NCBI GenBank assembly: GCA_046727955.1
Contig: JBKPDO010000019.1
Span: 1-7,422, forward strand
Origin: DASVXQ01 sp046727955
GTDB taxonomy: Bacteria > Actinomycetota > CALGFH01
DNA length: 7,422 nucleotides
Direction of reading: 5' to 3'
Shown: in pieces, positions 1-5,954 of the stretch
Layout: every line of letters begins with the position of its first letter
Position numbering within the stretch: the first letter of the stretch is position 1
Translations under genes and position numbers: made by a program
Notes under the pieces: generated by a model
What the model was told of the DNA's origin: nothing
The model's input: the letters and a program-made list of their open reading frames with translations, nothing else
Databases searched by the model: none

Positions 1-121
1 CCATTTTAGCCGAGTATCGCAGCCATGTCACCTAGAACGCGCTGATATACATGACTACGTATCGGGCGACGAGTAGGCAGATCCTCCCTGGTCACAGCAA
101 CAACGGGACCGTCAAGGGCCA

Positions 122-606
122 GTGCTCAGGGGGAACTTCGGACTAGACGCCAGCGGCGGGTCGGACGTGGAGCGCGTCATGGTCCTGCGGCTCGACGACC
201 ACCTGAGCGGCCCGGTGATCTGGGAGCCCGTGACCAAGACCTACTCCCAGGACAGCATGGGCGGCGACCCGGTCAGCGTGGCCTGGCGTCTTACCTGGCA
301 GAGGGGTTCACGCTGCTGTTCAACCTGGACGGGCTGGACAGCCTGCCACCGGCGCTGCCGGGCTGGCGGGCAGAGCTCGACAGTCGGCGGCTGGTGGTGC
401 GCAACGCGGATGGCCTGCCGGCGCTGGACACCGGCACCGACGGCGCACCGCACGGGTGGGTGGAGGCCGGCCTGGACCAGCAGGTGCTGATCGCGCTGAC
501 CGGCGTGGACCTGGGGCTGGACGCGCCCAGCTGGGAGCGGTTGGAGGCGGCCGCGGGGCGCGGGCAGCTCGCGGGCGCGATCATCCGTCTCGCCCACCGC
601 AGATAG
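122..606 (+). pseudogene. Frameshifted hypothetical gene
   Basis: I do not recognise this gene. Two reading frames with near-saturated G/C third positions abut: frame 2 from a GTG at 122 (or the ATG at 179) to about 285, and frame 1 from about 285 to the TAG at 604-606. Joined by a one-base shift near 280-292 they give one acidic soluble protein of about 140-160 residues. The first half contains LDDHLSGPVIWEPV; the second contains YLAEGFTLLFNLDGLD and ends in AGAIIRLAHRR. There is no signal peptide or membrane segment. The W-E followed by an aliphatic Y-L-A-E-G-F stretch is faintly reminiscent of SMI1/KNR4 (SUKH) immunity-type proteins, but too weakly to name it. The start is uncertain, because AAGGG at 114-118 lies too close to the GTG and frame 2 is open back to position 77. 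It is either a real pseudogene or one base-call error; the other broken genes nearby favour decay. Confidence 0.5.
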
Positions 607-609
607 CCA

Positions 610-626
610 TCTGCCGGCCTGGCAGA
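610..626 (+). terminator. Small stem-loop after the broken gene
   Basis: TCTGCC (610-615) and GGCAGA (621-626) form a six-base-pair stem with a five-base loop, beginning three bases after the TAG at 604-606. There is no following T-run, so at best it is a weak, actinobacterial-style terminator of the preceding reading frame. The position is suggestive, but the stem is short enough to occur by chance. Confidence 0.25.
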
Positions 627-1078
627 CCCCATGTGGCGCAGCATGGACCCTGTATGCCGGGCCCCAGGCGCGTTGGCTACCGGCCGCCCCACGGAAGTCA
701 CGCTTGGTCGTCAGCGGCACAGCAGGCCCACTGATGTCTGATTACGTGTCCTGTGACAGATGATCTTCCTTTCTGCCATTGAATCTTGCTCGACTTCGGG
801 AGTCGGCCGCCTCTTGTTTGCTCGATGCACGATCCCGGCGCTGTCGCCCACGCCGAGGCGCTGCTCACCGCCCTGATGCGGTTGAGCATCGCGAGCAAGT
901 CTCGCTGGCGAAGTTGGGCGGCCGTCGGCCTCCGCCCACCTATGGTCCAGCGCGAGCACCGTCAACCGATTGCCATTCAACATTCCTCACCGCAGGTCAC
1001 GACCAGTACGTCGAGGAAGATCGCGCGACACAGGACATTACGCGGGCACCGACGGTTTCCTGACGCTCTACAGGTGGA
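627..1078. other. Gene-poor stretch with no convincing gene
   Basis: About 450 bases separate the broken gene from the repeat element. Several overlapping frames are open on both strands, but none has the strong G/C third-position bias of the real genes here, none has a good ribosome binding site, and none gives a recognisable protein. Bases 721-780 are only about 48% GC, clearly below their surroundings. Just left of the repeat element, frame 1 reads DTGHYAGTDGFLTLYRWM (about 1030-1080), which could be the tail of a gene interrupted by the element, but it is too short to assign. The stretch is best described as degraded or non-coding sequence. Confidence 0.5.
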
Positions 1079-1100
1079 TGTCCCGTCTCAATCAATCTGG
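1079..1100 (+). repeat. Left terminal inverted repeat
   Basis: This 22-bp repeat matches the reverse complement of 1176-1197 at 20 positions; the two differences are at repeat positions 13 and 16. The outer 12 bases are perfect. Its inner part (1085-1100) is also a diverged copy (12 of 16) of the subterminal repeat found at 1106 and 1138. Confidence 0.75.
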
Positions 1101-1105
1101 TCCGC

Positions 1106-1154
1106 GTCTCACTGAAGTTGGCTCCATCTGCTCGTCTGTCTCACTGAAGTTGGC
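1106..1154 (+). repeat. Two identical 17-bp subterminal direct repeats
   Basis: GTCTCACTGAAGTTGGC occurs at 1106-1122 and again, identically, at 1138-1154, with start points 32 bases apart (about three helical turns). That spacing would place both copies on the same DNA face. They are probably transposase-binding sites belonging to the left end of the element at 1079-1197. Confidence 0.75.
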
Positions 1155-1175
1155 CCGTAGGGCCTTCGGCCGCGG

Positions 1176-1197
1176 CCAGATCGAGTGAGACGGGACA
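1176..1197 (-). repeat. Right terminal inverted repeat
   Basis: This is the inverted partner of 1079-1100 (20 of 22 positions), ending TGAGACGGGACA on the plus strand. The palindrome GGCCGCGGCC (1168-1177) abuts its inner edge. Confidence 0.75.
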
Positions 1198-1201
1198 CCT
1201 G

Positions 1202-1371
1202 GCGACCGCCTGGGTCGGATGGCTGATCCACAGCGCGGCCGAGCACGCCGGCCTGCTGGACCTGCCCGGCATGCTGCTGGAGCTGTGGGCGAGCTGCCCG
1301 CCACCATCGCGGTGGGCTGCTACCTGGCCAGCCGCCACAGCCAGAGATCCCCTCGGTCACTGCGCACGTAG
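1202..1371 (+). pseudogene. Remnant of an unidentified gene, frameshifted
   Basis: Immediately right of the repeat element, frame 2 reads ATAWVGWLIHSAAEHAGLLD and on through LPGMLLELWA, with strong G/C third positions. Near 1290 the coding signal moves to frame 1, giving ELPATIAVGCYLASRHSQ and a TAG at 1369-1371. There is no start codon at the left edge, so the 5' part is missing. It may have been removed or interrupted by the element at 1079-1197, or the gene may simply be eroded. The segments are hydrophobic enough for one or two membrane helices, but I recognise no family. A single-base sequencing error could explain the shift, but not the missing start. Confidence 0.4.
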
Positions 1372-1438
1372 GCCGGAAGTCTCTACTCGGGCCTGCGGCC
1401 AGTACCTACCGTCAGCGTTGCCGCCGCTGAGCGCTTGC

Positions 1439-1447
1439 AAAGGAGGG
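1439..1447 (+). promoter_or_regulatory. Strong Shine-Dalgarno for the secreted-protein gene
   Basis: AAAGGAGGG lies seven bases before the ATG at 1455. It is close to the full anti-16S complement and fixes the start of the broken secreted-protein gene. Confidence 0.75.
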
Positions 1448-1454
1448 ACCAGCA

Positions 1455-2011
1455 ATGCGGATCAGCAGGCGGATCATCACCGCACTGACGGCCGGGGTGC
1501 TGTTGCTTGGCGGCGGGGATAGGTACCGCCGCCATGGCGCAGGCGGAACCGACCACCAAGCTGGCCGCCGTGCAAGCCAAGGAAATCGCACCGGGCGTCG
1601 TGGACATGAAGTTCCGCGTGCTCGCGGCCGACCCGCTCGCGCGCTACCGGCTGAACGGCGACATCGCCATCATGGCCGTGTATGCGACCCTGACCGACAC
1701 CGACACCGGAGCGCAGTTCCAGTACAACGGCCCCGGACAGGCCGGTTGGTGGTTGGCCCCATGGGCGTTCACCGAGCAAAGCCAAGCGCTGCACTTCCCG
1801 GTGCAGGTCGGCTTGCCGGGCGACCCGGTGGTGCTACGTAGTGCGCTACATCCCGAGCGGGTGGTACTACGACGGGCTGCCGCACTTCACCACCCACATC
1901 AACAGCGTTGAGTACGGGACCAACAACACGGCCGAGATTCACGACTACTACACCGGTTACCCGATTGACGTCGTGCCGTTCACCGTGCGTGTAGGGTCCA
2001 CGCGAAGATGA
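1455..2011 (+). pseudogene. Secreted hypothetical protein, two frameshifts
   Basis: The start is the ATG at 1455 behind a strong ribosome binding site. Frame 0 gives a classical Sec signal peptide start (MRISRRIITALTAGVLLL). Near 1505 the coding signal moves to frame 1, which completes the signal peptide (AAGIGTAAMAQAEP; likely cleavage after A-M-A or A-Q-A) and runs to about 1835. It then moves to frame 2, which gives VRYIPSGWYYDGLPHF, later NSVEYGTNNTAEIHDYY, and a TGA at 2009-2011. Repaired, it would be a secreted protein of about 180 residues, rich in Trp and Tyr near the middle and end, with no Cys pair or catalytic motif that I recognise. As written, the frame-0 product stops at 1841 and would be out of frame for almost its whole length. 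Both shifts are one extra base. It is a true pseudogene or a poor-quality read; it ends 118 bases before the operon start and is on the same strand. Confidence 0.6.
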
Positions 2012-2039
2012 CCACCGTCCGGGCAGCATGGCTACCGTC

Positions 2040-2053
2040 TGGCCAATTGGCCA
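2040..2053. promoter_or_regulatory. Perfect 14-bp palindrome upstream of the operon
   Basis: TGGCCAATTGGCCA is an exact inverted repeat lying 76 bases before the ATG at 2130. A TATCCT (2056-2061) that could serve as a -10 box follows it by two bases, although I see no good -35 partner. A dimeric regulator binding here would cover the -35 region of such a promoter. The palindrome is seen directly; its operator role is inference. If translation began at the in-frame ATG at 2028 this site would be inside the coding region, which I consider less likely. Confidence 0.4.
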
Positions 2054-2129
2054 CCTATCCTGTCGCCATCTCGGACGAGGCCGCTTCAGTCTCGCGCGCA
2101 ATCCATCCGTTAGCTCAGATCAGAGAGTG

Positions 2130-5100
2130 ATGCCGTCAAACACGAAGGGCTCCGCAGGCGGCGCGGCCGCCGCTGGTGGCATGGAGTTCCAGGCCCGGGT
2201 GGTCGCATGGCTCGCAAGCCGGGTGGTCGCGGAGGCGCCAGCGCCTTGGGAGCTCAAGCCAGCCGTCCTGGAGGCAGTCGGCGCGGAAACCTCCCAGCCG
2301 GTCGACGACGCTGGTGCGCTCACATCCAGTGATGGGTATGTCGCCGTCCAGGCCAAGCAGGGGCTGCGGGCCAGTGCATCCGATGGGCCGTTCGCAGAGG
2401 CGCTTTGGCAGGTTGTGGAGCAGTACCGTGATGGGGTACCGGACGGCCGCGGCCAGATCCGGGCAGTGGACCCGGCTCGCGACCGGCTGGTCTTGGCGGT
2501 CGACATGACCGCCAGCCTTCCGATTCGAATACACCTATCCAAGGTCGTGGACCGGCCGCGCTCGCACCCGCAGGGAACCGCGCTCACCGATGTCGCGGTG
2601 AACAAGCAGCAGCGGACCGTTCTGGACTCTGCGCTTGCTCACCTCCGGCGCGAGTGGACCAAGGTGTTCGGCAGTACGCCAACCGACGACGAACTGCATA
2701 CCATGCTTCGGGTGTTCCTGGTGACCAGCCTCGACGTGGAAGACGGTGGTACCGACCGGGAGCGGGCCTTGGAGCGGCTGCGGCAGGTGCTCCACCGGCC
2801 AGACCATGCCGAGGCGGCCTGGGCGACGTTGCTCACCCACGCGCACCACCTGGCCGCCACCCGTGGCTGGAGCCGTCGTGAAGAGCTCGTGCGAGTCCTC
2901 GAGCAGGCCGGACACGCTATCGGACCCCGGGCGAGCTTGCAGGCCGACATTCGGCAGCTCCGGGCGCTCACGGATGCGAACCTGGACGCGATCAAGCCGC
3001 ACGCCAGCCTGGTCACGCCGCAAGGCCTGGTGCGCCTGCCCCGCACGGTCGGTGCCGAGCTGGCCGCCGCGACCGGCGACCTGGTCGTCACGGGTGTCCC
3101 CGGGTCGGGCAAGACCGCGTTGCTGCGTGAGCTGGCCGTGACCCTGCGCGAGCAGGGTGACGACGTGGTCCTGTTGACGGCGGATGCGCTGCCGGGACGC
3201 GCTGGGCAGGCTCGCATCGAGCTTGGTCTGGAAAACGATGTGACGGCCGTGCTGACCGGCTGGACCGGTTCGCCATCGGCGACACTCGTGGTGGATGGGC
3301 TGGACGCGATCCGCGGGGAGGACGCGAGCCGCTGGCTGCGGGATCTCGTTGGTGCCTTGCGACCCACCCGCTGGCGGGTTGTCGTGAGCATCCGGCAGTT
3401 CGACCTGCATCACAGCCTTGACTGGCAGCGCGTGTTCCAGGGCGCGCCGGTCTCGATCGCTTCAGAGCGGCGGGACCCTCAGCTGCCCGGTGTTCGCCAC
3501 CTGCTGGTCGGCGACCTCACCGATGACGAGCTGGCCGTGCTGTCGACGGCAAGCGCCCAGCTTGCCGGGCTTCTGCTTGGGGCCAGCCCCCGGCTGCGAG
3601 AACTGCTGCGCAACCCTTTCAATCTCTCCCTGGTCGCCGAGCTGCTCACTGCTGGGCAGAGCCAGGCGTCGTTGGCGCAGCTTCGTTCCCAGCTTGAGCT
3701 GCTCCAGCGCTATTGGCAGCACCGTGTCACCCACGGCGGTGACGGTCTCCAGCGGGTGCTGGTGCTCACCACGCTCACCACGGCGATGGTCAACCGTCGC
3801 CGCCTCCAGATCGACGCGGTGAGCGTGCTCGACACTGTCGAGCTCGGGGTTGTCGAGGCGTTACTGCGCGACGGGGTCCTCCGCGAAACAGCGAGCCGCC
3901 TGCTCGCCAGCGGCGGCAGACGTGTTCTGTTTGCTCACCATGTCCTGTTCGACTTTGCTGTCGCGGCGCTCCTGCTCGGCGACGAGGAGCAGCTCACGCG
4001 GCTGGGCGAGCAGCTCGACGCCGACCCGAGCCTGGCCGTGCTCGCCCGCCCGAGCCTGGACCTGCACCTGGCGGACGTATGGCAGGCCGAGCCCGGCCAT
4101 GCGACCTTCTGGCGGCTCGCGCTTCGACTGAGCCTGCCCGTCGGGCACGCGCTCGCGGCGGTGGCCGCCGCCGCAGCAGCGGTCCAGGAGGTCGACGCGC
4201 CGAGCGACCTCGCACCCCTCGCCGATGCGCTTGCCAGCAGGGAACAGGCCGCCGAGGCTGCGCACGCCCTGGTCGGCTGGATCGCCAGCACGCTCGCGCT
4301 CGCCGACGAGCGCACCAAGCAGCAGGCACGTGCCGCGCTGCCCGCCTACGCCTGGCTCGCACGCCGCCTGGCCGAGATCCTCCAAGTCGCTGACGACATC
4401 GCGCACGCGCAGACCCTGGTGCGCCTTGTGTCGCAGCTTGAGGATCTGGCACCACTGCAGCCTGGCGATCCCGGCGCGACCGAGCGCGCAGCCGCGTCCG
4501 CTGCCCTCATGGAGCTGGCTCTGGCCGACCCCGCCACGCGGGAGCGGCTCGCTGACCGGGCTGCCCGGTTCCTGGTCAGCGCGGTCGCCGTCGATCCCGA
4601 GCGGTATGGTCCGGTCCTGCAGCGTTCCCTTGCCGGCGACGTCCTCGTCAAGTGGGGTGTGACCGCGCTGCAACGGTACGTGGATGAAATCACCGTGCTT
4701 GCTCGCGTCGCCCCGACCCTGGCTGCCGAGGTGGCCGAGGCGCTGCACGGGTTCGACGAGACTCGTGACGAGGGGACGTCTCTGACCGGCTCGGCGATCC
4801 TGTCGTTGATCAGCCCCCGCAAGCAGGACCTTCGGCTCACGCGGTCGAAGTTCGCGGAGCGGTTCCCGGAGCTGCTCAGCGCCGAGCCCGACGTGGCCGT
4901 GCGGGCGCTGGTGGCCGTCGTGGAGACTCCGCCAGCCCACCCTGAAAGCGGCGGCGAGGGCGAGCCCCACCGCTACCCGATCACGTTCGACACGGTGGAG
5001 GGCTACCTGCGGCCTTATAGCAGGCCGCTGCAGCTACTTGGCGATCACCGGTCCGCGCCGGTGATGGTCGACGCGCTGGCCGCGTATCTTCGGCAGCTTG

Positions 5101-5954
5101 CCGAGCCTGCCAGTGCCGCGGAACCGGACGAGCAGGTCGGCGAGGGCTCGGACCCGGATGCGCCTGATCGGTTGCTGCGCCTGCTGGTGAGTTTCGTGCA
5201 CCACCCAGAGATCTGGGCTCGCCTCCTCGAGGCCGGTGCCGGTCCCCCGCAGGGCTTGGGCAGGCGCCTGCTGCCGCTATTGGACACCTCGGCGCTGCTC
5301 GCCCACCCCGCCACCCGCTATGCCGCTGGTTTGCTGATCCGCGCCCTCGGACCGCTGCTGACCAAGGAGGAGCACGCAGCCCTTGAGGGCCGCATCCTAG
5401 CCGCCGAGGGCTTCTTCGACACCCAGGACCCCGAGCAGGCGGAGCGCGCCGGTAACGCACGCGACCAGCTGCTCGGCAGCCTCGATCCTGCACGGGCCCA
5501 AACCGGGCAAGCACGGGCACGGCTGGCGGCGCTTGCCACCGGGAACGGCCCGCCCGAGCTTCACCCGCCCATGCAGGTCGTGGCCTCCTCCACGGCCTTC
5601 ACCTTCGCCGACTACCTCGTCGTCGAAGGAGTCGCCGATGCCGACATCCCCAGCCCGCTCCGCAACGCGCTCGCCAGCCTCTACGACGACGTGCCCATCG
5701 CAAACGACGACCCGGACCCGCAGCGCAAGCAGGCGGCACGCGACCGGCTGCCGGGTGAGATCGAAACGGTCCTCACCCTCGCCGCCGAACCGTCGACCGG
5801 GCCACTCACCAGGGTCGTGGACGAACTCATCGCCCGCGCCGCGGCGATCGTCGGCGTCGCCGTCCCTCCCGACAGCCTCGCCGCGCAACGCTGGCTCGAC
5901 CTGCTGTTGCGGCACGCCGCCAGCGGGCCATCCGACGGTGGAGACCGGCCGTGA
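2130..5954 (+). CDS. Cap4-like nuclease/STAND NTPase/helical-repeat protein
   Basis: Predicted cytoplasmic antiphage sensor-effector of 1274 aa. Residues 15-110 look like a DUF4297/Cap4-type PD-(D/E)XK nuclease: a glycine-rich lead-in and GGMEFQARV (E19, Q21), then D59-D60 and VAVQAK with Q74 and K76. A helical linker follows. The STAND/NACHT-like NTPase has Walker A GVPGSGKT (322-329, K328), Walker B TLVVDGLD (385-392), a sensor-like strand VVVSIRQFD (R422), RNPFNL (494-499) and FAHHVLFD (601-608), which resembles the end of NACHT helical modules. Residue 393 after Walker B is Ala where many NACHT proteins have Glu. Residues 620-1274 are Leu/Ala-rich helices, probably the ligand-sensing surface, with a distinctive block starting ILSLISPRKQD near 890. 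In Avs proteins this plan senses a phage protein and then cleaves DNA. I chose ATG 2130 (GTG 2127 also possible) because GGMEFQ then sits near the N terminus; the frame is open to an ATG at 2028, but those extra 34 residues look non-coding. Gene 2 overlaps by four bases. Domains are confident; the defence role is inferred. Confidence 0.85.
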   Translation: MPSNTKGSAGGAAAAGGMEFQARVVAWLASRVVAEAPAPWELKPAVLEAVGAETSQPVDDAGALTSSDGYVAVQAKQGLRASASDGPFAEALWQVVEQYRDGVPDGRGQIRAVDPARDRLVLAVDMTASLPIRIHLSKVVDRPRSHPQGTALTDVAVNKQQRTVLDSALAHLRREWTKVFGSTPTDDELHTMLRVFLVTSLDVEDGGTDRERALERLRQVLHRPDHAEAAWATLLTHAHHLAATRGWSRREELVRVLEQAGHAIGPRASLQADIRQLRALTDANLDAIKPHASLVTPQGLVRLPRTVGAELAAATGDLVVTGVPGSGKTALLRELAVTLREQGDDVVLLTADALPGRAGQARIELGLENDVTAVLTGWTGSPSATLVVDGLDAIRGEDASRWLRDLVGALRPTRWRVVVSIRQFDLHHSLDWQRVFQGAPVSIASERRDPQLPGVRHLLVGDLTDDELAVLSTASAQLAGLLLGASPRLRELLRNPFNLSLVAELLTAGQSQASLAQLRSQLELLQRYWQHRVTHGGDGLQRVLVLTTLTTAMVNRRRLQIDAVSVLDTVELGVVEALLRDGVLRETASRLLASGGRRVLFAHHVLFDFAVAALLLGDEEQLTRLGEQLDADPSLAVLARPSLDLHLADVWQAEPGHATFWRLALRLSLPVGHALAAVAAAAAAVQEVDAPSDLAPLADALASREQAAEAAHALVGWIASTLALADERTKQQARAALPAYAWLARRLAEILQVADDIAHAQTLVRLVSQLEDLAPLQPGDPGATERAAASAALMELALADPATRERLADRAARFLVSAVAVDPERYGPVLQRSLAGDVLVKWGVTALQRYVDEITVLARVAPTLAAEVAEALHGFDETRDEGTSLTGSAILSLISPRKQDLRLTRSKFAERFPELLSAEPDVAVRALVAVVETPPAHPESGGEGEPHRYPITFDTVEGYLRPYSRPLQLLGDHRSAPVMVDALAAYLRQLAEPASAAEPDEQVGEGSDPDAPDRLLRLLVSFVHHPEIWARLLEAGAGPPQGLGRRLLPLLDTSALLAHPATRYAAGLLIRALGPLLTKEEHAALEGRILAAEGFFDTQDPEQAERAGNARDQLLGSLDPARAQTGQARARLAALATGNGPPELHPPMQVVASSTAFTFADYLVVEGVADADIPSPLRNALASLYDDVPIANDDPDPQRKQAARDRLPGEIETVLTLAAEPSTGPLTRVVDELIARAAAIVGVAVPPDSLAAQRWLDLLLRHAASGPSDGGDRP
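5937..5943 (+). promoter_or_regulatory. Internal Shine-Dalgarno for the second operon gene
   Basis: GGTGGAG lies inside the last codons of the NTPase gene, seven bases before the GTG at 5951. Together with the GTGA stop/start overlap it supports genuine coupled re-initiation, rather than the second frame being a sequencing artefact of one long gene. Confidence 0.6.

Larger units (their letters stand above)
1079..1197. mobile_element. MITE-like element with IS21-type ends
   Basis: The left end (1079-1100) starts TGTCCCGTCTCA. The right end (1176-1197), read on the other strand, starts with the same 12 bases, and the two ends agree at 20 of 22 positions. The element is 119 bp and carries no transposase. 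Inside the left end the core GTCTCA-n-T-n-A-A-n-n-T-G-G occurs three times, at 1085-1100, 1106-1121 and 1138-1153, the last two identical over 17 bases (1106-1122 and 1138-1154); the right end has one inverted copy. Insertion sequences of the IS21 family have TG...CA ends and several repeats at each end (typically more on the left) that bind the IstA transposase. I therefore infer a deletion derivative that kept both ends and lost istA/istB. I see no target-site duplication: the flanks are GTGGA on the left and CCTGG on the right. The family assignment is inference; the inverted and direct repeats are seen directly. Confidence 0.65.

Noticed and set aside
43..56. GATATACAT as a -10 promoter element near the left edge
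   Set aside because: TATACA at 46-51 resembles a -10 box, but there is no -35 partner and the next gene start is uncertain.
779..1115. Overlapping plus-strand open frames in the gene-poor stretch
   Set aside because: They lack third-position G/C bias, good starts and any recognisable sequence, and two of them compete over the same bases.
1079..1154. The three left-end repeats read as a short CRISPR array
   Set aside because: The units are about 16-17 bp with unequal 21- and 32-base periods, one copy is diverged, an inverted copy occurs at the other end, and there are no cas genes. Transposon ends explain them better.
2107..2129. TTAGCTCAG followed by AGAG, like the D-arm of a tRNA, just before the operon start
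   Set aside because: The match is limited to the D-arm-like words. No acceptor stem, anticodon arm or T-arm follows, and coding sequence begins at once.
2028..2129. N-terminal extension of the NTPase gene to the in-frame ATG at 2028
   Set aside because: The 34 extra residues are Arg/Ser-rich and unlike the rest of the protein, contain the palindrome at 2040-2053, and would place the conserved GG-x-E-F-Q motif unusually far from the N terminus.
3861..4970. Long open frame of about 370 codons on the minus strand inside the NTPase gene
   Set aside because: It is antisense to a strongly supported gene, rich in Arg, Gly and Gln as expected from the complement of GC-rich codons, and has no recognisable motif.
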